A model generated the notes under the pieces. That model saw nothing but the letters and a program-made list of their open reading frames with translations, had not been told where the DNA came from and ran no database searches. Positions 8,676 to 17,110 of a DNA stretch of 64,000 nt are shown piece by piece. Within the stretch, counting starts at the first letter, position 1, and each line of letters starts with the position of its first letter. Where the stretch lies: the NCBI RefSeq assembly GCF_037404875.1, contig NZ_JBBELO010000020.1, forward strand, positions 1 through 64,000, written 5' to 3'. Made by a program: the position numbers and the translations under genes. The stretch comes from Orlajensenia sp037404875 (GTDB taxonomy: Bacteria > Actinomycetota > Actinomycetes > Actinomycetales > Microbacteriaceae).

Positions 8676-9869
8676 TCAGCGCGTGCCGACCTGATAGAGG
8701 GAAACCTCCGCGGCTTTCACCGAGATCCAGACCTGCGCTCCGACGCGCAGGCCCAGTTCCGCCACCGTCGCGGCGGTGACATCGGCCGTCACGGGCAACG
8801 GACCCGTGCGCACGCGCACGCCCGTTGCCGTCGCCTCGAGCGCCTCGACCCCCGCCGGCCAATGGTTGCGCAGGCTCGTCTGTTCCTGCCGCTGCAAAGA
8901 GACGACCACGGATGCCGGCCGGAACACCGCCGCCGCCTCCTCGCCGTCGGTCAGTCCCTCACTGATGCCCGAGACGGTCACGCCGTCCGGTCCGCCCGCG
9001 CCCGCGGCGCCGACGCGCAGCCGGCCCTCCTGCGCAACGCCCGTCACCAGGTTCACGCCGGCGAAGCGGGCCGTGAAGGGATTCCGCGGGGCGGAGAGCA
9101 CCGCGGCCGTCGGCCCCCGCTCGAGGATGCGACCCGCATCCATCACGGCGGTGCGGTCGGCGAGAACCACCGCATCCAGAACGTCGTGGGTGACGATGAT
9201 GGCGCTGGTTCCCGCATCGCGGAGGGTGAGCCGCAGCAATTCCCGCACCTCGGGGGCGGTCTGCGAGTCGAGCGAGGCGAAGGGCTCGTCGAGAAGAAGC
9301 ACGGCTGGGGATGCCGCGAGCGCACGGGCGATCGCGACGCGCTGCTGCTGGCCGCCCGACAACTGTGCGGGGCGCTGCTGCGCCGCCTGCTCCAGGCCGA
9401 CCCGAGCAAGCCATTCTCGAGCTCGCACAGCGGCGTGCCGCGAGGATGCACCCTGCGCCCGTGGACCGAAGGCGACGTTCTGCAGGGCGGAGAGGTGCGG
9501 GAACAGTCGCGGCTGCTGTCCGAGGAGCCCGATGCCGCGGCCGGCGGGCGGCACGAGCATCCGCTGTCCGGGCCGGATGCGGGTGAGGTCGCGACCGTCG
9601 AGGCTCACCTCGCCGGCGTCGGGTGCCAGCAGCCCGGCGACGACGTTGAGTACGGTCGACTTTCCCGCGCCGTTCGGGCCCAGCAGTGCGAGCACCTCAC
9701 CCGGAGCCAGGTCGACCTCGACGTCGAGGTCGAACTCGCCGCGAAGCAACCGCACCTCGGCGTGCAGCGCTCCGCCCCGTGTCGCTCGCGCCCTGCCGCC
9801 CGGCGCATCCGTCGACAGCGGCTCCAACAACATGGGGTCGGTCGTCGACAGCATCGGGTCGGTCGTCAT
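8676..9869 (-). CDS. modC: molybdate ABC transporter ATP-binding protein
   Basis: 397 residues. Walker A GPNGAGKST at residues 64-72, signature LSGGQQQRVAIARAL, Walker B LLLDEPFASLD and a switch His in IIVTHDVLDA are intact. The C-terminal ~120 residues form a TOBE/Mop-like oxyanion-binding region ending AEVSLYQVGTR, as in ModC rather than generic sugar ATPases. The ATG overlaps the modB stop by four bases (ATGA). The N terminus repeats TTDPML, so translation could also begin slightly downstream. Together with ModA and ModB it imports molybdate (or tungstate) for the cofactor genes next door. Confidence 0.95.
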   Translation of the reverse strand: MTTDPMLSTTDPMLLEPLSTDAPGGRARATRGGALHAEVRLLRGEFDLDVEVDLAPGEVLALLGPNGAGKSTVLNVVAGLLAPDAGEVSLDGRDLTRIRPGQRMLVPPAGRGIGLLGQQPRLFPHLSALQNVAFGPRAQGASSRHAAVRAREWLARVGLEQAAQQRPAQLSGGQQQRVAIARALAASPAVLLLDEPFASLDSQTAPEVRELLRLTLRDAGTSAIIVTHDVLDAVVLADRTAVMDAGRILERGPTAAVLSAPRNPFTARFAGVNLVTGVAQEGRLRVGAAGAGGPDGVTVSGISEGLTDGEEAAAVFRPASVVVSLQRQEQTSLRNHWPAGVEALEATATGVRVRTGPLPVTADVTAATVAELGLRVGAQVWISVKAAEVSLYQVGTR

Positions 9870-10672
9870 CGGGTCGCCCCCGCGCGCCAGCCCCGCACGA
9901 GCACGAGCAGCAGCACCGCCACAACAAGCAGAAGCAGCGAGAGCGCGATGGCCGTGCCCTGCGAGACTCCGGCTCCGTTGAACGCCGTGTAGATGGCGAG
10001 CGGCATCGTGCGCGTGACGCCCTCCGCGTTGCCCGCGAAGATGGCCGTCGCACCGAATTCGCCGAGGGCACGCGCGAAGCACAGCACCGTTCCGGCCACC
10101 AGGCCCGGCGCAGCCAGCGGAAGCGTGATGCGCCGGAACGTTGTCCAGCGTCCGGCGCCGAGCGTGCCTGCTACGTGTTCGTAGCCCGTTCCGAGAGAGC
10201 GCATCGTGCCCTCGATGGCGAGCACCAGGAACGGCAGGGCGACGAAGGCCTGCGCGATCACGACGGCCGCGGTGCTGAACGGCAGGCGGATGCCGACGCC
10301 GGCCAACAGGACCCCGACCGCCCCGTTGCGCCCGAGCAGGAAGAGCAGCGCGATGCCGCCGACCATCGGCGGCAGTACGAGCGGGATGGTGACGAGCGCG
10401 CGCAGCCAGCCCGCGGTGCGCGCACTCGAACGCGCAATCACCAGGGCGAGGGGAACGCCGATGAGCAGGCAGAGTGCCGTCGCGATGAGCGCCGTGAGCA
10501 GCGAGAGCCCCAGCGCCTGCAGTGCGGCCGGAGAGGCGGCATCCTGCAGCAGGGTCGCCCAGTGCACGCGGCCGAGGAGGCCGAGCAGGGGCAGCACGAG
10601 CAGGGCGACCGCCAGGCCGGCGCCGATGTAGAGCACTCGGGGAACGGTGCCGAGCTCGGTGGCGCGGGTCAC
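9866..10672 (-). CDS. modB: molybdate ABC transporter permease
   Basis: 268 residues with about six membrane helices (e.g. VLYIGAGLAVALLVLPLLGLL, LSLLTALIATALCLLIGVPLALVIA, LLLLVVAVLLLVLVRGW). The cytoplasmic EAA loop EHVAGTLGAGRWTTFRRITLPLAAPG contacts ModC. Start is GTG 10672, chosen because the upstream frame overlaps modA in a different frame; the modA-modB gap is then 58 bp. Its stop overlaps the modC start. Confidence 0.95.
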   Translation of the reverse strand: MTRATELGTVPRVLYIGAGLAVALLVLPLLGLLGRVHWATLLQDAASPAALQALGLSLLTALIATALCLLIGVPLALVIARSSARTAGWLRALVTIPLVLPPMVGGIALLFLLGRNGAVGVLLAGVGIRLPFSTAAVVIAQAFVALPFLVLAIEGTMRSLGTGYEHVAGTLGAGRWTTFRRITLPLAAPGLVAGTVLCFARALGEFGATAIFAGNAEGVTRTMPLAIYTAFNGAGVSQGTAIALSLLLLVVAVLLLVLVRGWRAGATR

Positions 10673-10730
10673 TCTCGGCCGGCCCTTCCGGTGACGGCAC
10701 TGCTCGTGGCGGCGCCGCAGGGCATCCTGC

Positions 10731-11555
10731 TCACGGGGCGCCGAACCCCGCCGCGGCCAGCACGGCGCGGCCGCGATCCCCGCGCACGAAGTCGACGAAG
10801 GCGCGCGCCACATCGGGCGAGGCCGCCCCGCGCAATTCGGCGATCGGGTAGGTGTTGACGACCTCGGCGGCCCCCTGCGGTTCGATCGCGTGCACCGCAT
10901 TCCCGGCGGCGCGGGCGTCCGTGGCGTAGACGAGGCCCGCGTCGGCCTCCCCCTGCTCGACCTTCGTGAGCACGGCGGTCACGTTCTGCTCCTGGCTCGC
11001 GGGTGTCGCCTCCACGCCTGCCTTCTCGAGCAGTGTCGCGGATGCGGCGCCGCAGGGCACCGCGGGCGCACACAGCACGACGGAGACGTCGCTGCGAGCG
11101 AGGTCTCCGAGCGAGGAGATGCCGGCGGGATTCCCGGGAGGGGTGATGAGCCGCAGGGTGTTCGTCGCGAACGGATGGGCGGATCCCGACACCTCCCCCG
11201 CTTTCGCGACGGCCGCGAGAGTCTTCTCGTCGGCGGACGCGAACACGTCGGCGGGAGCTCCCTCGATGATCTGCGTGGCGAGCACGCTCGAGCCGTCGTA
11301 CACGGCCGGATGCACCCTGACATCCGGGTTCTCGTCGGCGAACTGGGCCAACAGGTTCTCGAACGCGTTCTGCAGGGAGGCGGCGGCGTAGACGGTGAGT
11401 TGCCCGCGCAGTGCCGCGGTGCCGGATGCGCTCGGCGGCGGGGGCGATGGCGCGGGCGACGCGGCACCGGTCGGGGCGCAGCCGGTCAGGGCGAGCGCGA
11501 GAGTCGCCGCGGCGATGAGGGCGGTCGTGAGCGCGCGGCGTCTCCTGAACGTCAC
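10731..11555 (-). CDS. modA: molybdate-binding lipoprotein
   Basis: 274 residues. A lipoprotein signal peptide ends in LALTGC with the lipidated cysteine at residue 26. The mature part begins with a Pro/Ser-rich linker, then LTVYAAASLQNAFENLLAQF, the ModA oxyanion-binding start (AASL, where Ser contacts molybdate), and FASADEKTLA. It captures molybdate outside the membrane for ModBC. The start is GTG and overlaps the upstream regulator's stop by four bases (GTGA), implying translational coupling. Confidence 0.95.
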   Translation of the reverse strand: MTFRRRRALTTALIAAATLALALTGCAPTGAASPAPSPPPPSASGTAALRGQLTVYAAASLQNAFENLLAQFADENPDVRVHPAVYDGSSVLATQIIEGAPADVFASADEKTLAAVAKAGEVSGSAHPFATNTLRLITPPGNPAGISSLGDLARSDVSVVLCAPAVPCGAASATLLEKAGVEATPASQEQNVTAVLTKVEQGEADAGLVYATDARAAGNAVHAIEPQGAAEVVNTYPIAELRGAASPDVARAFVDFVRGDRGRAVLAAAGFGAP

Positions 11556-11944
11556 GGCGTCTCGACGATCACGCTCGTCGCCTTGACGACGGCGACGGCG
11601 AGGGAACCCACCTCGAGCCCGAGCTCGCGCACGGCCTCCGCCGAGAGGAGGGAGACGACGCGATGCGGCCCGGCCTGGATCTCGACCTGCGCCATCACGG
11701 TGTCGACCGTGACCGCCGTGACGATGCCCACGAAGCGGTTGCGGGCGCTGCGGCCGATGCCGCTCGGGTCGGAGGGAGTGGCGGCGAGCTCGACGGCGTG
11801 GCGGGCGAGCACATCGCCAGCGATCACCTGCCGACCGGCGGCATCCTTCGCGACCGGGATGCGGCCGCCGTCGATCCAGCGGCGCACCGTGTCGTCGCTG
11901 ACGCCGAGCAGTTCTGCGGCCTCAGAGATCCGAAATTGCGTCAC
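11552..11944 (-). CDS. helix-turn-helix / TOBE (Mop) domain regulator
   Basis: 130 residues. The N-terminal half is an excisionase/MerR-type HTH (FRISEAAELLGVSDDTVRRWIDGGRIPV); the C-terminal ~65 residues (RNRFVGIVTAVTVDTVMAQVEIQAGPHRVVSLLSAEAVRELGLEVG) are a single Mop/TOBE domain that binds molybdate in ModE and molbindins. It heads the mod operon, overlapping modA by GTGA. By analogy with ModE it is probably a molybdate-responsive regulator of this operon or of the divergent moeB operon, though it lacks the ModE winged helix. GTG 11944 gives a coherent start at the first HTH residues. Confidence 0.9.
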   Translation of the reverse strand: MTQFRISEAAELLGVSDDTVRRWIDGGRIPVAKDAAGRQVIAGDVLARHAVELAATPSDPSGIGRSARNRFVGIVTAVTVDTVMAQVEIQAGPHRVVSLLSAEAVRELGLEVGSLAVAVVKATSVIVETP

Positions 11945-12007
11945 ATTCGGGAGCGTAGCACCGCATCCGCGGAACGACGGCGCCCGTTCCCCTCTCGACG
12001 ACCCTCT

Positions 12008-12126
12008 CCAGAAGCGAGGACATTCCGAAAAGCGAGGCGATCCTGCGCGCCGCGCCGTCCGGAACCGCGACACGCGCGGCAGCCCGCCGAGAACGCCTCG
12101 CTTTTCGGAATGTCCTCGCTTTTCGG
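12008..12126. repeat. palindromic element, family B, copy 1
   Basis: Arms 12008-12039 and 12094-12126 are near-perfect complements over about 32 bp. Each arm carries two AAGCGAGG units (AAGCGAGGACATTCCGAAAA then AGCGAGGCG). The centre is GC-rich. It lies in the divergent gap between the HTH-TOBE regulator and moeB. A related copy lies inside xylB at 44565-44666. Confidence 0.88.
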
Positions 12127-12154
12127 CAGGGGGCGCATGGCCTAGCGTGAGGGG

Positions 12155-13486
12155 ATGCGGCTGCCCCCTCTCGTCGACCCGGCGCCCGACCTCTCGACGG
12201 CGGAGGCGGTGCGCACCTCCCGGCAGATCCGGCTTCCCGAGGTCGGTGAGCTCGGCCAGCGCCGACTCACCCAGGCACGCGTGCTCGTTCTCGGCGCCGG
12301 GGGCCTCGGATCGCCGGTACTGCTCTACCTCGCGGCCGCGGGCGTCGGGACCATCGGCATCGTCGACGACGACGTGGTCGAGCCGAACAACCTGCAGCGC
12401 CAGCTCGCGCACGGGCAGGCGGATGTCGGCCGGCTGAAGGTCGACAGCGCCGCGGAGGCGGCCGAGCGCATCGCTCCACACGTGCAGGTGCGCCGGCATC
12501 CGCTGCGCTTCACGCCCGAGAACGCACGCGAGCTCGCCGCCGACTACGACCTGGTCATCGACGGATCCGACAACTTCGAGACCCGCTACCTGGCCGACGA
12601 CATCTGCGCCGAACTCGGACTTCCGCTCATCTGGGGCGCGGTGCTGCGCTTCGACGCCCAGGTCTCGCTCTTCTGGGCGACTCCCCCTGCCGGCGAAGGA
12701 GTGCGACTGCGCGACGTCTTCCCGGTCGCTCCGGGCGAGGGCGAGGTTCCGTCGTGCAGCGTGGCCGGGGTGCTCGGAGCGCTCTGCGGCCAGGCCGGCT
12801 CGCTGATGGCGGCGGAGGCCGTCAAGCTCATCACAGGCGTCGGCGACAGCCTGCTCGGTCGCGTCGTGGTGATCGACGCGCTCACCTCCCGCCAGCGCGA
12901 GGTGCCGGTGAGCGTGCCGCGACCGACGGCGACGGATGCGGTGCCTACCCCGGCGAGCGACGCGGCGAGCCCGCAGCAGGTGCTCGCGGACCCGCGCCCG
13001 GTACCCGCGAACTCCGCGCTTCCCCACGCTACAGAGCCGAATACCTCAGACGCGCAGATCACCCACTCCCCCCGATTCCCGTCGGAGCCGGCCTTCATCG
13101 ACGCTGCCACCCTCGCCGACCGCCTGGCCGCCCGCGAGCGCGGCAAGGATCGCTTCGTGCTTCTCGACGTGCGCGAGCCCAGTGAGCACTCCGACTCCGC
13201 GATTTCCGGCTCGGTGCTGCTGCCACTCGGCGAGTTGCTGCAGCGGCACGATGCAACCGGCATCGCCGATGCGGCGCTCCCGCTCATCGTGCACTGTCAC
13301 ATCGACACCCGCGCGCGCCGAGCCGCGACGCACCTTGCCTCGCTCGGCCTGACCGACGTGACCGTGCTGCAGGGCGGCATGCTCGCGTGGGAGGCCGCGC
13401 GCACCACCGCGGGCACCACCCCAAGCGCTGCCCCAACCGGCACCGTTCACGCCGTCGCACCCGCGCCGAGCGGCGCCCACTCGTGA
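12155..13486 (+). CDS. moeB: molybdopterin-synthase adenylyltransferase/sulfurtransferase (MoeB/MoeZ)
   Basis: 443 residues: a ThiF/E1-like domain (about 20-245) joined by a Pro/Ala-rich linker (~250-300) to a rhodanese domain (~310-430). The nucleotide loop LGAGGLGSPV is at about 44-53, the activating DDDVVEPNNLQRQ Asp/Arg motif follows, and PSCSVAGVLG holds a conserved cysteine. The rhodanese cysteine is C381 (VHCHIDTRAR). It adenylates the MoaD C-terminal Gly-Gly and delivers sulfur. Unlike textbook MoeB it lacks both CxxC zinc pairs. ATG follows GAGGGG closely, and a TAGCGT hexamer upstream may allow leaderless starts. It leads moeB-moeA-moaC-DUF6457-moaD. Confidence 0.94.
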   Translation: MRLPPLVDPAPDLSTAEAVRTSRQIRLPEVGELGQRRLTQARVLVLGAGGLGSPVLLYLAAAGVGTIGIVDDDVVEPNNLQRQLAHGQADVGRLKVDSAAEAAERIAPHVQVRRHPLRFTPENARELAADYDLVIDGSDNFETRYLADDICAELGLPLIWGAVLRFDAQVSLFWATPPAGEGVRLRDVFPVAPGEGEVPSCSVAGVLGALCGQAGSLMAAEAVKLITGVGDSLLGRVVVIDALTSRQREVPVSVPRPTATDAVPTPASDAASPQQVLADPRPVPANSALPHATEPNTSDAQITHSPRFPSEPAFIDAATLADRLAARERGKDRFVLLDVREPSEHSDSAISGSVLLPLGELLQRHDATGIADAALPLIVHCHIDTRARRAATHLASLGLTDVTVLQGGMLAWEAARTTAGTTPSAAPTGTVHAVAPAPSGAHS

Positions 13487-14703
13487 GATCCGTCGCCGAG
13501 CAGCGGGCCCTCGTGGCCGCCGCGGTGCAGCCGCTCGCCGCCATCGAACTCCCGCTCGCCGAGGCCGCCGGTCGCACCCTCGCCGTCGACGTCACGAGCC
13601 GCCTCGACATCCCCGTCTTCGACAACTCGGCCATGGACGGCTACGCCGTACGGCATCGCGATGTCGCAGCCGCCGCTCCGGATGCCGCGGTCCAGCTGCG
13701 CATCGTCGCCGACCTGCCCGCGGGCAGCGCCGAGGATCCCCGGCTCGGCACCGGTGAGGCGGCTCGCATCATGACCGGTTCGGCCGTGCCGACGGATGCC
13801 GACGCGATCGTCCCCGTCGAGAACACCCTCACCGGCGCCTGGAGCGATGCGACAACAGTGGCGGTCACCGTCGCCGCAGAGCCCGGCGCCTACATCCGTC
13901 GCGCGGGTGCCGATCTGCACGCGGGCGATCTCGTGCTCGGGGCCGGCACGGTGCTGAAGGCACGGCACCTGGCCGCGGCCGCTGCGGCCGGACGGGCGAA
14001 GCTCTCCGTCGTCCCTGAGCCGCGCGTGAGCATCATCTCGACGGGCAGCGAACTCGCGGCTCCCGATGCCGTGCTGACCCGCGGGCGCATCCCCGAGTCC
14101 AACTCGGTGCTGCTGCGGGCGCTCGTTCGGGATACCGGGGCCCGGGTCATGCGCACCGTCACGGTCGCCGATGATCCGGCTGAACTGCGCGCCGAATTCG
14201 ACCGAGCCGCATCTGAGGCAGACGTCGTCATCCTCTCGGGCGGCGTGAGCGTCGGCGCCTACGACGTCGTCAAGCAGGTGCTGCAGGGCACGCTCGAGTT
14301 CGTCTCGGTCGCGATGCAGCCCGGCAAGCCGCAGGCGTTCGGCCGGCTGCCGGGCGGCCCGCTCGCCTTCGGGCTCCCCGGCAACCCGGTGAGCGTCGCG
14401 GTGTCGTTCGAGGTGTTCGTGCGGCCCGCACTGCTCGCCCTGCAGGGACGCGGCGACATGCTGCGCCCCACGCTCGAGGCGGTCACCGCATCCGGATGGC
14501 GCACTCCCCCAGGCCGCGAGCAGTACATGCCCGTCATCTTCGAGCACGAGGATGGCGCGGTGCGGGTGCGTCCGGCGACGGCGGGCGGCTCCGGATCGCA
14601 TCTGGCCGGGGGGCTCGCCCACGCCGACGGATTCGCCGTCATTCCGGCCGACGTCGACGAGGTTCATGCGGGCAGCCCCGTGACTGTCATGCTGGTGCCA
14701 TGA
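13483..14703 (+). CDS. moeA: molybdopterin molybdenumtransferase
   Basis: 406 residues, standard length. The N-terminal region has VFDNSAMDGYAVRH, the middle has TGAAVPTDADAIVPVE-like GSAVPTDADAIVPVENT, and the MPT-binding domain shows ISTGSEL, GRIPESNSVLLRAL, VILSGGVSVGAYDVVKQVL and FGLPGNPVSVAVSFEVFVRP. MoeA inserts molybdate into adenylated molybdopterin. GTG 13483 overlaps the moeB stop (GTGA), and its own stop overlaps moaC (ATGA), so the three genes are translationally coupled. Confidence 0.96.
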   Translation: MRSVAEQRALVAAAVQPLAAIELPLAEAAGRTLAVDVTSRLDIPVFDNSAMDGYAVRHRDVAAAAPDAAVQLRIVADLPAGSAEDPRLGTGEAARIMTGSAVPTDADAIVPVENTLTGAWSDATTVAVTVAAEPGAYIRRAGADLHAGDLVLGAGTVLKARHLAAAAAAGRAKLSVVPEPRVSIISTGSELAAPDAVLTRGRIPESNSVLLRALVRDTGARVMRTVTVADDPAELRAEFDRAASEADVVILSGGVSVGAYDVVKQVLQGTLEFVSVAMQPGKPQAFGRLPGGPLAFGLPGNPVSVAVSFEVFVRPALLALQGRGDMLRPTLEAVTASGWRTPPGREQYMPVIFEHEDGAVRVRPATAGGSGSHLAGGLAHADGFAVIPADVDEVHAGSPVTVMLVP

Positions 14704-15173
14704 GTCAGCCCTTCACCCACCTGAACGACGCCGGCCAGGCCCGTATGGTCGACGTCACGCTGAAGCAGCCCACCGTGCGCTCCGCCACGGCGACGGGCTT
14801 CGTTCGCTGCTCTGGCGTCGTCGTGGCCGCCCTGCGAGATGGCTCAACTCCTAAGGGCGACGTGTTCGCCGTTGCCCGCATCGCCGGCATCCAGGGCGCC
14901 AAGCGCACCGCGGAACTGCTGCCGCTCGCGCACGTGATCGGGGTGCACGGCGTCACCGTCGACCTCGAGGTGCAGGACGAGGGGGTGCGCATCGGCGCCA
15001 CCGTGCGCACGGCGGATCGCACCGGCGTCGAGATGGAGGCCTTCACCGCCGTGTCGGTCGCAGCGCTGGCCGTGGTCGACATGGTCAAGGGCATCGACAA
15101 GGGCGTCGTGATCGAAGAGATCCGGCTCGAAGCCAAGTCGGGCGGAAAATCGGGCGACTGGCTGCGCGCCTGA
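14700..15173 (+). CDS. moaC: cyclic pyranopterin monophosphate synthase
   Basis: 157 residues, normal for MoaC, which closes the pyranopterin ring on the MoaA product. Visible family motifs are GDVFAVARIAGIQGAKRTAELLPLAHVI, VDLEVQDEGVRIGATVRTADRTGVEMEA and the active-site VDMVKGIDKG. ATG overlaps the moeA stop. The partner moaA lies on the opposite strand 1 kb further on. Confidence 0.96.
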   Translation: MSQPFTHLNDAGQARMVDVTLKQPTVRSATATGFVRCSGVVVAALRDGSTPKGDVFAVARIAGIQGAKRTAELLPLAHVIGVHGVTVDLEVQDEGVRIGATVRTADRTGVEMEAFTAVSVAALAVVDMVKGIDKGVVIEEIRLEAKSGGKSGDWLRA

Positions 15174-15310
15174 GCCTCCCGAGCGGGGTGCTCTCCGGTG
15201 GCGCCCGGCGCGTCGGGATCGAAACTGGCGCAGATGTGGAGCATGCTCGAACGCGGGCCCGTCGGCATCCGATGGTTCCGCATCCGCACGCCTGCCACCC
15301 AGGAGGAACC

Positions 15311-15760
15311 ATGAGCGAGCACCAGCCCGACGCACTGCACGCGTGGATCATCGCGCTCACCGAGCGCCTCTCCCTGCAATCGGCCGACGTTCCCGTCGAT
15401 CGGGTGCTCGAACTCGCCGCTGAGACCGAGGCAGCCGTCGGCGTGGCCGCGGCACCGGTGGCAGCGTTCATCGCCGGCCTCGCGGCCGGCCGCAACGGAG
15501 GCGAGAGCGCCGCGGTCGACTCGGCACTCACCGAGACGATCGCGCTGACCCGCGACAGCGGCGGCGCGAGCAACGGCAGCGCCCAGCACGCCGGCGGCTC
15601 CGAGGAGTCGGCCGCGCCGGCCGACCAGGCCGAGGCGGCCGACGCGACCGCATCCGCCGACGAGGCGCCGGACTCCGGCAACGACGACGGACCCCGACCG
15701 GGAGAGCCTCGCCCCGACAGCGGATCGTGGGGCTCAGCCGCCGGAGGATTCGGCCTCTGA
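15311..15760 (+). CDS. DUF6457 domain protein
   Basis: 149 residues. The first ~85 residues (LHAWIIALTERLSLQSADVPVDRVLELAAETEAAVGVAAAPVAAFIAGLAAGR) are helical and match the small DUF6457 domain, which in some actinobacteria I recall being fused to the MobA nucleotidyltransferase. The C-terminal ~65 residues are low-complexity, acidic and Ala/Gly/Ser-rich, probably disordered. ATG 15311 has a strong AGGAGG four bases before it. Its stop overlaps moaD by one base, so it belongs to the moeB-moaD operon; a chaperone or partner role in cofactor maturation is inference. Confidence 0.85.
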   Translation: MSEHQPDALHAWIIALTERLSLQSADVPVDRVLELAAETEAAVGVAAAPVAAFIAGLAAGRNGGESAAVDSALTETIALTRDSGGASNGSAQHAGGSEESAAPADQAEAADATASADEAPDSGNDDGPRPGEPRPDSGSWGSAAGGFGL

Positions 15761-16005
15761 TGGCCCGGGTGCGCTACTTCGCCGCCGCGGCAGAGGCCGC
15801 GGCGACGGAGCAGGAGACCGTGCCCGCGGCATCCGTCGGCGAACTCGTCGCCACGATGACCGCCGCGCACGGCTCGGAATTCGAGCGCGTGCTCGGGCGC
15901 TCCTCGCTGCTCGTCAACGGCCGCCGCACGGCGGTGGATGCCGGCGACGTTCCGCTGGAGAAGGACGACTCCGTCGACGTTCTGCCGCCGTTCGCGGGCG
16001 GCTGA
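15760..16005 (+). CDS. moaD: molybdopterin synthase small subunit (MoaD/ThiS-like)
   Basis: 81 residues with the beta-grasp ubiquitin-like fold: VRYFAAAAEAAAT at the N terminus, SLLVNGRRTAVDAGDVPLEKDDSVDVLPPFAGG at the end. The C-terminal Gly-Gly becomes a thiocarboxylate after MoeB action and donates sulfur to precursor Z through MoaE. ATG overlaps the previous stop (TGATG). It converges on moaA, whose stop is 77 bp away. Confidence 0.94.
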   Translation: MARVRYFAAAAEAAATEQETVPAASVGELVATMTAAHGSEFERVLGRSSLLVNGRRTAVDAGDVPLEKDDSVDVLPPFAGG

Positions 16006-16081
16006 GCACTCTCGTCCGCTTCGACGGATGCGGCGGTTGGCCGCTTCCCCGCCTACGGCTCGCGTCGGGGGAGGGCCTCGC

Positions 16082-17110
16082 TCAGCCGCCGATGGCGCTC
16101 ATCGGGCGGTCCGGCTGCAGGAAGCCCTCATCGTCGATGCCGTGGCCGGCACGCTTGCCCGTGATGCAGAGGCGCAGCATCCGTTCGACGGCGTCGTCGA
16201 GGATGGTGGGATCGGCCTCGTCGGCGAGCGGTCCGCGCAGCAACGAGAGCAGGTCGGACTCCTCTCGGGCGAACAGGCAGTTGCGCAGTTGACCGTCGGC
16301 GGTGAGGCGCACGCGGTCGCATGCTCCGCAGAAAGGTGCGGTGACGGAGGCGATGACGCCCACGGTCGAGGGTCCGTCGTCGATGCGCCAGACTTCCGCG
16401 GGAGCGGCTCCGCGCGCGCCGACCGGGGTGAGCGTGAAGACCTCGCCGAGCTGCGCGAGGATCTCCTCGCCGCGCACCATCTGCACGCGCGACCAGATGT
16501 GGCCGGCATCCAGCGGCATCTGCTCGATGAAGCGCATCTGCGCCCCGCGGTCGACCGCGAAGCGCACGAGATCGACGAGTTCGTCGTCGTTCACCCCGCG
16601 CATCGCGACGGCGTTGATCTTGATGGGATCGAAGCCGGCATCCCGGGCCGACTCGATGCCCGCGAGAACGTCTTCGAGGCGGTCGCGACGCGTCAGCTCG
16701 GCGAACCGCTCCGGACGCAGGGTGTCGAGGCTGATGTTGACACGCGTGAGCCCGGCCTGACGCAGGTCGGTCGCGAGCTGGGGCAGGCGCAGTCCGTTCG
16801 TGGTCATCGAGACCTCGAGCGGACCGTCCCAGCCCTCGATGAGGGCGAGGTCGCTCACGAGGTCGACGACGTCGCGGCGCAGCAGCGGCTCGCCGCCCGT
16901 GAGCCGGATCTCCTGGATGCCGACGGATGCCGCCACCCGCGCCACCCGCACGATCTCGGCCGACGTGAGAATGTTGTCCTTGGCCAGCCACGGAACGCCC
17001 TCGGCGGGCATGCAGTAGGTGCAGCGCAACGAGCAGCGGTCGGTGAGCGAGATGCGCAGGTCGCGGTGCACGCGGCCGAAGCCGTCGATGAGGGGCGCGA
17101 AGCGGGTCAC
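16082..17110 (-). CDS. moaA: GTP 3',8-cyclase
   Basis: 342 residues. A radical-SAM protein using GTP as the first step of molybdenum cofactor synthesis. The N-terminal cluster cysteines are C26, C30 and C33 (DRCSLRCTYCMP), the SAM-binding GGEP is in LTGGEPLLRRD, and the second cluster uses FCGACDRVRLTADGQLRNC. The C terminus ends in Gly-Gly (SAIGG), needed for activity in this family. GTG 17110 overlaps the moaE stop (GTGA). Operon order on the minus strand is mogA-moaE-moaA. Confidence 0.97.
   Translation of the reverse strand: MTRFAPLIDGFGRVHRDLRISLTDRCSLRCTYCMPAEGVPWLAKDNILTSAEIVRVARVAASVGIQEIRLTGGEPLLRRDVVDLVSDLALIEGWDGPLEVSMTTNGLRLPQLATDLRQAGLTRVNISLDTLRPERFAELTRRDRLEDVLAGIESARDAGFDPIKINAVAMRGVNDDELVDLVRFAVDRGAQMRFIEQMPLDAGHIWSRVQMVRGEEILAQLGEVFTLTPVGARGAAPAEVWRIDDGPSTVGVIASVTAPFCGACDRVRLTADGQLRNCLFAREESDLLSLLRGPLADEADPTILDDAVERMLRLCITGKRAGHGIDDEGFLQPDRPMSAIGG

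Noticed and set aside
8676..10700. 674-residue ModB-ModC fusion frame
   Set aside because: The N-terminal part is an Arg/Pro/Ala-rich shadow of modB; ModC homology starts after ATG 9869, and modB is intact in another frame.
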